Origin: Prevotellaceae bacterium
Lineage (GTDB): Bacteria; Bacteroidota; Bacteroidia; Bacteroidales; UBA932
Direction of reading: 5' to 3'
Length of the DNA: 8,346 nt
NCBI GenBank assembly: GCA_031285695.1
Contig: JAITVR010000176.1
Coordinates: 1 to 8,346 of the forward strand
Shown here: positions 1 through 5,232 of the stretch, piece after piece
Numbering within the stretch: the stretch's first letter is position 1
Layout of the letters: every line of letters begins with the position of its first letter
Translations under genes and position numbers: made by a program
Notes under the pieces: model-generated
Told to the model about the DNA's origin: nothing
Seen by the model: the letters and a program-made list of their open reading frames with translations, nothing else
Database searches by the model: none

Positions 1-892
1 GCTGCTGCTTGAGAAAAATGCAGGCTGCCCTGCGCGTTCAGCAGGGCGTTGTTGTACACCTGAAACTTTGGATGCGAGGCGCGCCTGCGAATAACGTTAC
101 CCGCATATTTTTCCAAACCGCCAAGCAGCACGCTGTCCGAAAGCAGCTGCAGGTAGTGCGATAGCGTGGTGGTATTCCCTGCATCTTGCAGCTCGCCCAT
201 GAGCTTGGTAAATGAAAGAATTTGCCCCGAATACAGCGAGCCAACCTCAAACAAACGCTTTAGCAGCGCGGGTTTATCTACGCGAGTAAGCAAAAGAATA
301 TCGCGCGAAATGCTGGTTTCAATCAGCGAATCTTTGACATAATTTTTCCAACGCGCCTCATCGCCTACCAAAGTTGCTGCGCCCGGATAGCCGCCGAAGT
401 AAATGTACTGCTCCAAGCTCCAGCCAAAGGCGGCGCGCATTTCGGAATAAGACCAATGTCCAACGTAAAAAACCTCGAAGCGTCCCGCCAACGACTCGGT
501 AAGCCCCTTCTGAATGAGCAGGCGCGAAGAGCCAAGTAGCAGCACTTTTATCCTTACTTTTTTGCGCGTATCGGCGTCCCACTGCTGCTTTACAATCTCG
601 CTCCAGTTGGAAATTTTTTGAATTTCGTCCACCACCAAAAGGTACTCCGAAGCGCCGGAAGCCTTCATTTTCATTCGCGCAGTTTCCCACACCTGTTGCA
701 GCCACACGCTGTTGGGGTTCGATACATTATCTGCCGACTCGAAGGTGTAGGGAGCGGCAGCCATTGCGAGCAACTGCGTTACCAAGGTGGTTTTTCCCAC
801 CTGACGAGGCCCCATTACGACTTGAATAAAGCGGCGAGGCTCATTTAGTCTTTGTGCAAGCCTCTTAATATGAGCACGTTTGTACTTAGCAT
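1..892 (-). CDS. AAA ATPase of the AAA_14/DUF4143 type, 3' end beyond window, start codon out of frame
   Basis: An uninterrupted minus-strand frame runs from about 890 off the left edge (about 296 codons). It encodes the Walker A motif GPRQVGKTT (near residue 28), a Walker B strand YLLVVDEIQ (near residue 85) and a GSSRLLIQKGLTESLAGRF segment, all typical of AAA_14 ATPases that carry a C-terminal DUF4143 domain. The visible C-terminal part (SRDILLLTRVDKPALL onward) fits the start of DUF4143. The exact role of this family is not established; it is an orphan, often self-regulated ATPase. The conserved frame upstream of Walker A (KYKRAHIKRLAQRLNEPRRFIQ) contains no ATG, GTG or TTG before an in-frame TGA in the operator region. 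The only well-placed ATG (890-892) is one base out of frame: it would read ATG-GCT-AAG if a single G were restored. Otherwise initiation would need ATT at 867-869 or the internal ATG at 813-815, just before Walker A. It may be a start-lost pseudogene, an assembly indel or a gene using a rare start. The family call is firm; the start is not. Confidence 0.85.
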
Positions 893-897
893 TAAAA

Positions 898-941
898 TTT
901 ACTCAATATATTGAGCAAATTTACTCAATACTTTGAGTAAA
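898..941. promoter_or_regulatory. Two abutting 22-bp palindromes, likely operator
   Basis: Site 1 (898-919) is TTTACTCAA-TATA-TTGAGCAAA with one arm mismatch. Site 2 (920-941) is TTTACTCAA-TACT-TTGAGTAAA with perfect 9-bp arms. The two sites touch without a gap. Site 2 fills the spacer between the -33 and -7 boxes and site 1 covers most of the -7 box and the expected transcription start. The 22-bp centre-to-centre distance is about two helical turns, so two dimers would sit on the same face. Binding by a dimeric repressor is inferred from this layout; the protein is unknown and could be the ATPase itself. Confidence 0.7.
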
Positions 942-946
942 TCAAA
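916..946 (-). promoter_or_regulatory. Bacteroidota-type promoter of the ATPase gene
   Basis: On the minus strand there is TTTG (943-946), a 19-nt spacer, then TAAATTTG (916-923). This matches the Bacteroides -33 TTTG / -7 TAnnTTTG consensus in sequence and spacing. It would give a leader of only about 20 nt before the ATG at 890-892. It is the best-formed promoter in the window. Confidence 0.75.
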
Positions 947-956
947 ATTTTAAAGC

Positions 957-985
957 AAAAAAAAGCGGAAATAAAATTTCCGCTT
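957..985 (-). terminator. Intrinsic terminator of the DUF2059 gene
   Basis: A perfect 10-bp stem (963-972 with 976-985, arms AAGCGGAAAT/ATTTCCGCTT) has a 3-nt loop. On the minus strand it is followed by a run of T (complement of the A run at 957-964). It lies 18 bp after the stop codon at 1004. Confidence 0.88.
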
Positions 986-1003
986 AGTGAAGGTTATCAA
1001 TTT

Positions 1004-1468
1004 TTATTTCAGTTCTTCCAACTTTTTAGTCATCTTTTCTTGAAACGCAGGCATATATTTTGTCATCATTGCGTTCATCATATCTGCCGAAAGTTCTGGA
1101 GTTTTCGCAAGCATCTTTTTACCCGTTGGAGATTCGTAAAACTTAATCATATCCTTAATTTCTTCGTGGGTAAAGGCTTTATCGTAGCTCTTGAGCATCT
1201 CTTCATTAGCCATCTTAATGGTTATTCCTTTTAGCTCCGTCATCATAAATTCCACGTACTTGTCCAACTTTTCCTTGGAATCGACTCCTTTAATTTGCGT
1301 GCTTGCCTGCTGCTTCATTGCAGGAATTATGTTGTCAAATATTCCGGAAATCATTTTTTCAGAGCTCGTCAGCTGAAGCAACTTTTTCACATCAGAGGCT
1401 TTGTCTTGCGCCATAGCGCTCATGGCAAAGGCAGCAATTAGCGCCGAGAGTAGCAGTAACTTTTTCAT
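1004..1468 (-). CDS. Exported DUF2059 domain protein
   Basis: This 154-residue protein has a clear signal peptide (MKKLLLLSALIAAFAMSAMAQ, cleavage probably after AMA, near residue 20) and is otherwise hydrophilic, rich in Lys, Glu and Met. Residues of about 95-140 contain FTHEEIKDMIKFYESPTGKKML followed by AKTPEL, the signature of DUF2059, a small helical domain of unknown function found in many Gram-negative bacteria, usually in the periplasm. The length is normal for the single-domain form. The start is the ATG at 1466-1468, preceded by a TATATTTG promoter box on the minus strand. It is monocistronic, with its own terminator, and is divergent from the gene at 1673. Family membership is fairly certain; the biochemical function is unknown. 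Confidence 0.88.
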   Translation of the reverse strand: MKKLLLLSALIAAFAMSAMAQDKASDVKKLLQLTSSEKMISGIFDNIIPAMKQQASTQIKGVDSKEKLDKYVEFMMTELKGITIKMANEEMLKSYDKAFTHEEIKDMIKFYESPTGKKMLAKTPELSADMMNAMMTKYMPAFQEKMTKKLEELK

Positions 1469-1492
1469 ATTCTTATTATTTTAAGGTTTAGG

Positions 1493-1500
1493 CAAATATA
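1493..1500 (-). promoter_or_regulatory. -7 box of the DUF2059 gene
   Basis: TATATTTG on the minus strand matches TAnnTTTG, 24 bp before the ATG. No TTTG occurs at the expected -33 position (about 1520-1523), which falls inside the heptamer repeat. Confidence 0.6.
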
Positions 1501-1510
1501 AGTAAAATTT

Positions 1511-1545
1511 ACTATTTACTATTTACTATTTACTATTTACTATTT
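1511..1545. repeat. Five perfect tandem copies of ACTATTT
   Basis: Five exact 7-bp units run at 1511-1517, 1518-1524, 1525-1531, 1532-1538 and 1539-1545, flanked by partial units on both sides (ATTT at 1507-1510 and a T run after 1545). The array lies between two divergent genes and covers the -33 region of the minus-strand promoter. Slippage would move upstream DNA in 7-bp steps relative to the -7 box. Confidence 0.9.
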
Positions 1546-1634
1546 TTTTACAAAAAACATTTCAACAAATTGATTTTCATTATATTTTATTTTTCACCGA
1601 AGAAAAAAAAGGAGGAAATTTTGAGAAAAAACAG

Positions 1635-1642
1635 TACCTTTG
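1635..1642 (+). promoter_or_regulatory. -7 box of the DUF1349-like gene
   Basis: TACCTTTG matches TAnnTTTG, 30 bp before the ATG at 1673. A TTTG at 1620-1623 is too close (11-nt spacer) to be a convincing -33 element. The AAGGAGG-like run near 1610-1616 lies upstream of this box and so would not be in the transcript. Confidence 0.6.
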
Positions 1643-1672
1643 AGGAGTAAAATTTCAACCTAAAAACAGCTC

Positions 1673-2323
1673 ATGAAAAAAAACATCGTTCTTTTTGCAA
1701 TTTTTTCTACCGTAATTTTTAGCGCGCAGGCGCAAAAAAAAGTAGCGACAATCCCCTACCCGCTTGAAGTTGTGAACCAGCCCTTGAGCTACATTGTTAC
1801 CGATTCATCGGTGGAAATTTCGGCAAAAGGAAAAACAAATTTATTCAACAATCCAAATGGCAAAAGCGATGTGCAGAGCGCGCCAATGCTGCTGTTTGCG
1901 CCTGCTGGAGATTTTACGCTGAGCGCAAAAGTTACCGGTGCGCTCAAGAGCGTTTACGATGTAGCAGCGCTGGTTGTGTACCAAAATAAAGATACTTGGG
2001 CAAAGCTGTGCTACGAAAATTCGGTGGACAAAATTCCGACTATTGTATCGGTGGTTACGCGCCGCTACTCCGACGACTGCAACTCTGTGAGCGCCGGCGA
2101 AAGCGCGTACTTGGCCATGGTAAAAAAAGGAAACGAATACTCGCTTTTTTACGCGCCCAACAAGGCAAGCGGCTGGAAAATGATTCGCAATTTTTACTTA
2201 GAAAAAAAGGATACGGTAAAAGTTGGCTTTGCAGCGCACGGTTCGCGCGGCGATGGTTTTACGGCGCATTTTTCTGACATAAAATTTGCGGATAAGGCGG
2301 TGGAAGATATGCGAACTTTTTAG
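1673..2323 (+). CDS. Exported DUF1349 family protein (concanavalin-like fold)
   Basis: This 216-residue protein starts with a signal peptide (MKKNIVLFAIFSTVIFSAQAQ, cleavage near residue 20). The mature part resembles DUF1349, a beta-sandwich of the concanavalin A-like class: residues of about 65-90 (APMLLFAPAGDFTLSAKVTG), 95-115 (DVAALVVYQNKDTWAKLCYEN), 125-140 (VVTRRYSDDCNS) and a closing segment GFAAHGSRGDGFTAHFSDI. In this family the segment 'gL.v...d..WlK...E' is the usual core and is recognisable here. Members are often attached to glycoside hydrolases or stand alone, and their substrate is generally unknown. The stand-alone form with a signal peptide suggests a periplasmic or surface carbohydrate-related role, which is inference. 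It is monocistronic with its own promoter box and a strong terminator. Confidence 0.83.
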   Translation: MKKNIVLFAIFSTVIFSAQAQKKVATIPYPLEVVNQPLSYIVTDSSVEISAKGKTNLFNNPNGKSDVQSAPMLLFAPAGDFTLSAKVTGALKSVYDVAALVVYQNKDTWAKLCYENSVDKIPTIVSVVTRRYSDDCNSVSAGESAYLAMVKKGNEYSLFYAPNKASGWKMIRNFYLEKKDTVKVGFAAHGSRGDGFTAHFSDIKFADKAVEDMRTF

Positions 2324-2347
2324 AAAAAATTAGATTTAAAAAGCATG

Positions 2348-2379
2348 AAGGGCAACATTTTGTTGCCCTTTATTTTTTT
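2348..2379 (+). terminator. Intrinsic terminator after the DUF1349-like gene
   Basis: A perfect 10-bp stem AAGGGCAACA/TGTTGCCCTT (2348-2357 with 2361-2370) has a TTT loop, followed by TATTTTTTT. It sits 24 bp after the stop codon and isolates pyrG from upstream transcription. Confidence 0.92.
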
Positions 2380-2448
2380 GCCTAAACATTTGCAACTATT
2401 TAAAAACAAAATAATTACAACAATAAAAATGATGAAAATAAAAATTTT

Positions 2449-2476
2449 TTTGGTAACAAAATTTTAAGTAATTTTG
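2449..2476 (+). promoter_or_regulatory. Likely pyrG promoter
   Basis: TTTG (2449-2452), a 16-nt spacer and TAATTTTG (2469-2476) resemble the Bacteroidota -33/-7 pair, though the spacer is a little short. The box is followed directly by GGGC, so transcripts may begin in a G run close to a C. In some bacteria pyrimidine genes sense nucleotide pools through such initiation sequences. No attenuator hairpin fits in the roughly 30-nt leader. Confidence 0.6.
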
Positions 2477-2508
2477 GGGCTTTGTTTTCAAAAAAATTCC
2501 TAAAAAAA

Positions 2509-4107
2509 ATGGCAGCAAAGTATATTTTTGTAACGGGCGGCGTAGTGTCGTCATTGGGTAAGGGCATTGTGGCGGCATCGCTGGGCAACCTGCTGCAGGC
2601 GCGCGGCTACAGGGTGGCCATTCAGAAGCTCGACCCCTACCTGAACGTTGACCCGGGCACGCTAAACCCCTACGAGCACGGCGAATGCTACGTTACGGTG
2701 GACGGCGCGGTTACCGACCTTGACTTGGGACACTACGAGCGTTTTCTTGGAATTAACACCACGCAGGCAAACACCGTTACCACCGGCCGCATTTACCAAA
2801 CGGTAATTGAGCGCGAGCGCAAGGGCGAGTACAACGGCAAAACGGTGCAGGTTATTCCGCACATTACCGACGAGATTAAGCGCCGCATTTTGCGCTTGGG
2901 CAGCTGCTGCGAGTACGATTTTGTGATTACCGAAATTGGCGGTACTGTAGGCGACATCGAGGGTTTGCCCTACATTGAAGCTGTGCGCCAGCTGCGCTAC
3001 GAGTTGGGTGCCGGCAACGCACTTTTTGTTCACCTTACTTTAGTTCCCTACGTAAAAGCGGCGGGCGAACTGAAATCAAAACCTACGCAGCACTCGGTAA
3101 AGTTGCTGCTGGAAAACGGCGTGCAGCCCGATGTTTTGGTGCTGCGCACGGAAAAAGATTTGCCAAAAGAGTTTCGCAAAAAAATTGCTCTCTTCTGCAA
3201 CGTTGACCCCGATGCCGTAACGCAATCCGTTGATGTGCCTACGATATACGAGGTTCCGCTGGTAATGCAGGAGGAAAAGTTGGACGAGGTGGTGCTGAAA
3301 AAATTCGGCATTACCAACGCCAAGGAGGCAAACATGACGGCGTGGAAAAAGTTTATTGAAAAATATAAGCAGCCCAAAAAGACCGTGAACGTTGGGCTGG
3401 TGGGCAAGTACGTGGAGCTGCACGATGCCTACAAATCTATCCTCGAATCGTTCATTCACGCCGGCGTGCACAACGAGTGTACGGTAAAAATTCACTTTTT
3501 TCAGTCGGAAAATATTACCGAGCAAAACGTGGCCGAAACGCTCAAAGGCATGCAGGGCATTATGGTAGCACCGGGATTTGGCGAGCGCGGCATGGAGGGA
3601 AAAATTCAGGCCGTGCGCTACGCTCGCGAGGGTAAAGTTCCATTTTTCGGCATCAGCTTGGGCATGCAGTGCGCCGTGATAGAGTTTGCGCGCAACGTGC
3701 TTGGCTACAAGGACGCGCACTCCACCGAAATAAACCCGAGCACCAAGCACAACGTGATTGACGTTATGGAGGGGCAGAAAAACATCAGCAACCCGAGCGG
3801 CACCATGCGCCTGGGCGGCTACGAGTGCACGCTGAAGAAGGGAACGCTGGCGCAAAAAACATACGGACAAGCCGAGGTTACCGAGCGCCACCGCCACCGC
3901 TACGAGCTGAACAACGAATTTTTGCCCGAGCTGGAGCAGGCAGGAATGTTGGCCTCGGGCGTAAACGAGCAAACAAAGCTGGTGGAAATTGTAGAAATTC
4001 CATCGCACCCATTCTTTATTGCCACGCAGTTTCAGCCCGAGTTTCAGAGCAGCGTGCTGAAGCCGCACCCGCTGTTTATGGCATTTGTAAAAAAGATTGC
4101 AGAGTAA
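2509..4107 (+). CDS. pyrG: CTP synthase with substituted glutaminase active site
   Basis: CTP synthase converts UTP, ATP and a nitrogen donor to CTP in the cytosol. The amidoligase half (residues 1 to about 270) looks intact: P-loop GGVVSSLGKGI with Lys18, metal ligands Asp72 (TDLDLGHYERF) and Glu142 (TEIGGTVGDIEGLPY), and the KSKPTQHSVK segment. The class I glutaminase half (about 300-530) is complete in length, but two of three catalytic residues are replaced. GICLGMQ reads GISLGMQ, so the nucleophile is Ser383 (codon AGC at 3655-3657). QFHPEF reads QFQPEF, so the His is Gln509 (codon CAG at 4033-4035); Glu511 remains. Ammonia from solution is therefore the predicted nitrogen source. The ATG at 2509 gives 532 residues and the canonical N-terminus MAAKYIFVTGG; an in-frame TTG at 2482 lies at the expected transcription start and adds a non-conserved extension. 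The frame is otherwise clean, arguing against a pseudogene. Identity as PyrG is certain; loss of glutaminase is inferred from motifs. Confidence 0.98.
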   Translation: MAAKYIFVTGGVVSSLGKGIVAASLGNLLQARGYRVAIQKLDPYLNVDPGTLNPYEHGECYVTVDGAVTDLDLGHYERFLGINTTQANTVTTGRIYQTVIERERKGEYNGKTVQVIPHITDEIKRRILRLGSCCEYDFVITEIGGTVGDIEGLPYIEAVRQLRYELGAGNALFVHLTLVPYVKAAGELKSKPTQHSVKLLLENGVQPDVLVLRTEKDLPKEFRKKIALFCNVDPDAVTQSVDVPTIYEVPLVMQEEKLDEVVLKKFGITNAKEANMTAWKKFIEKYKQPKKTVNVGLVGKYVELHDAYKSILESFIHAGVHNECTVKIHFFQSENITEQNVAETLKGMQGIMVAPGFGERGMEGKIQAVRYAREGKVPFFGISLGMQCAVIEFARNVLGYKDAHSTEINPSTKHNVIDVMEGQKNISNPSGTMRLGGYECTLKKGTLAQKTYGQAEVTERHRHRYELNNEFLPELEQAGMLASGVNEQTKLVEIVEIPSHPFFIATQFQPEFQSSVLKPHPLFMAFVKKIAE

Positions 4108-4123
4108 ATAAGTTTTTAGCATT

Positions 4124-4181
4124 TGTCATTCTGAGCAAAGCGAAGAATCTCGTGAGATGCTTCACTTCGTTCAGCATGACA
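4124..4181. repeat. REP/MITE-like imperfect hairpin
   Basis: Two 28-nt arms (4124-4151 and 4154-4181) form an imperfect inverted repeat around a 2-nt centre, with 23 of 28 positions complementary. The ends are TGTCAT and ATGACA, and the core words are CTGAGC, GCGAAG and CTTCGTTCAG. Dispersed hairpins with this kind of sequence (TCATTCTGAGC...GAAGAATCT) are found between genes in many bacterial genomes. It starts 16 bp after the pyrG stop and could also stabilise the mRNA end. Confidence 0.8.
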
Positions 4182-4187
4182 AACATT

Positions 4188-4218
4188 AAAAGTCGCTTAA
4201 AAAACAGGCGACTTTTTT
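4188..4218 (+). terminator. Intrinsic terminator after pyrG
   Basis: A 9-bp stem AAAAGTCGC/GCGACTTTT (4188-4196 with 4208-4216) has an 11-nt loop and a six-T tract at 4213-4218. The A-rich left arm also gives a weaker terminator for minus-strand transcription. Confidence 0.82.
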
Positions 4219-4236
4219 ATTTGGCGTAATAAACGC

Positions 4237-4244
4237 TATATTTG
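4237..4244 (+). promoter_or_regulatory. -7 box of the ZIP transporter gene
   Basis: TATATTTG matches TAnnTTTG, 26 bp before the ATG at 4271. The closest TTTG (4220-4223) is 13 nt upstream, shorter than the usual spacer, so the -33 part is uncertain. Confidence 0.6.
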
Positions 4245-4270
4245 CCAGCACACCCAAAACACTCACCACC

Positions 4271-5026
4271 ATGATTAACGCAACGTTGGTAGGACTGCTG
4301 GCCGGCTCGGCCATACTCATTGGCGCCCTGCTGGGCATGTACCTTAGGGTAAGCCGCAGGGCGCTGGCCGCCGTAATGGCCTTTGGCGCGGGGGTGCTGG
4401 TGTCGGCCCTGTCGGTGGACTTGATGAGCGATGCCTTTGAGGCCAGCCACAGCGCGCTGGTGGTTAGCTTGAGTTTTTTGGCGGGAGCCTTAGTGTTTGT
4501 TGGGGGCGACTACGTGATTGACCACCGTGGAGGCTACTTTCGGCGGCACTCGCACGGGCTGGCGCAAATAGAAAAAGGCAACAGCGGCGAGGACAGCTCG
4601 GGCAGCGCCATACTGCTGGGCACGCTGCTCGACGGCATTCCCGAATCGTTTGTGGTGGGCGCCAGCCTTGCCGTGGGCGGTAACACGGGGCTGGTTTTTG
4701 TAGCCGCCGTATTTTTGAGCAACCTGCCCGAGGGCATGTCGGGCACCATGGGCATGAAGCTTACGGGCATGAGCAACCGCAAAATTCTGCTCATTTGGAG
4801 CACCACGCTCGCCGTAACCGTACTTTCGTCCGTGGGTGGCTACCTTTTTTTGGGCGATGCGCCGCAAAGCGTACACGCCGCCACCATGGCCTTTGCCTCG
4901 GGCGCCATACTGGCCATGCTGTGCGACACCATGATTCCCGAAGCCTTTAAGTTTGGCGGACGATTTGTAGCCCTGGTAACCGTAGCCGGCTTTCTGCTCG
5001 CCTTTTTGCTCAGCAAAGCATTTTAG
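4271..5026 (+). CDS. ZIP-family divalent metal transporter
   Basis: This 251-residue inner-membrane protein has about eight hydrophobic segments (near residues 4-24, 32-50, 62-84, 112-134, 138-158, 170-192, 202-222 and 230-249), the ZIP topology. The two signature helices are recognisable as LLDGIPESFVVG (TM4, Asp121-Pro124-Glu125) and FLSNLPEGMSG (TM5, Asn151-Pro153-Glu154). In canonical zinc/iron ZIPs these are HNxPEG and HExPEG; here the leading His of each is replaced (Asp121 and Ser150), as in a divergent bacterial subgroup. A loop after TM3 holds FRRHSHG (about 90-96), a typical His-bearing cytoplasmic loop. The metal cannot be told from sequence. The start is the first ATG after the promoter box and gives a short N-terminus. 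It is a single gene between the pyrG terminator and the 21-bp array. No clear terminator follows, so some read-through towards fabI is possible. Confidence 0.9.
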   Translation: MINATLVGLLAGSAILIGALLGMYLRVSRRALAAVMAFGAGVLVSALSVDLMSDAFEASHSALVVSLSFLAGALVFVGGDYVIDHRGGYFRRHSHGLAQIEKGNSGEDSSGSAILLGTLLDGIPESFVVGASLAVGGNTGLVFVAAVFLSNLPEGMSGTMGMKLTGMSNRKILLIWSTTLAVTVLSSVGGYLFLGDAPQSVHAATMAFASGAILAMLCDTMIPEAFKFGGRFVALVTVAGFLLAFLLSKAF

Positions 5027-5032
5027 CTGTAC

Positions 5033-5147
5033 TTTTGCCGAGTACAGGTGTACTTTGCTTGAGTACAGATGTACTTTGCAAGAGTACAAGTGAACTTTTC
5101 AAGAGTACAGGTAAACTTTACGAAAGTACAAGGCAAATTCGGCAAAA
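5033..5147. repeat. 21-bp imperfect tandem array with 9-bp flanking inverted repeats
   Basis: Five 21-bp units follow each other without gaps: 5040-5060, 5061-5081, 5082-5102, 5103-5123 and 5124-5144. Each begins (G/A)AGTACA. Units 1 and 2 contain the perfect dyads AGTACA-GG-TGTACT and AGTACA-GA-TGTACT; units 3 to 5 decay step by step. The array is bracketed by TTTTGCCGA (5033-5041) and its reverse complement TCGGCAAAA (5139-5147). It begins 7 bp after the ZIP stop and ends 47 bp before the fabI -7 box. Confidence 0.85.
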
Positions 5148-5194
5148 AGGAGCTTGTTTTACCACTAATCATTAACCATTAACAATTATTTTGC

Positions 5195-5202
5195 TATCTT
5201 TG
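5195..5202 (+). promoter_or_regulatory. -7 box of fabI
   Basis: TATCTTTG matches TAnnTTTG, 30 bp before the ATG at 5233. No TTTG is present at the -33 distance; a CATTAAC doublet (5170-5183) lies there instead. The position of the box rules out the in-frame TTG at 5191 as a start. Confidence 0.65.
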
Positions 5203-5232
5203 CAGCGCAAAATTCTAAAACTTAAGAAGATT

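Noticed and set aside
618..848. 76-codon plus-strand open frame opposite the ATPase
   Set aside because: It is the complement of the Walker A to Walker B region of a conserved gene and has no features of its own.
1610..1616. Shine-Dalgarno-like AAGGAGG upstream of the gene at 1673
   Set aside because: It is more than 55 bp from the ATG and upstream of the -7 box, so it would not be transcribed; Bacteroidota rarely use such sites.
2482..2508. TTG start adding nine residues to PyrG
   Set aside because: It lies at the expected transcription start, the added residues are not conserved, and the ATG at 2509 gives the canonical N-terminus.
3076..4122. 348-codon open frame on the minus strand opposite pyrG
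   Set aside because: It is antisense to a highly conserved gene, its product is low-complexity in Leu, His, Val and Arg, and it has no recognisable domain. It follows from pyrG codon bias.
4490..5089. 199-codon open frame on the minus strand opposite the ZIP gene, with a heptapeptide repeat at its N-terminus
   Set aside because: The peptide repeat is only the translation of the 21-bp DNA array, and the rest is the complement of the ZIP coding frame.
5040..5144. CRISPR array
   Set aside because: The 21-bp units are contiguous, diverge gradually and have no unique spacers between them.
5191..5232. TTG start adding fourteen residues to FabI
   Set aside because: It lies upstream of and within the TATCTTTG promoter box; MSYGLLKGKKG is the usual start.
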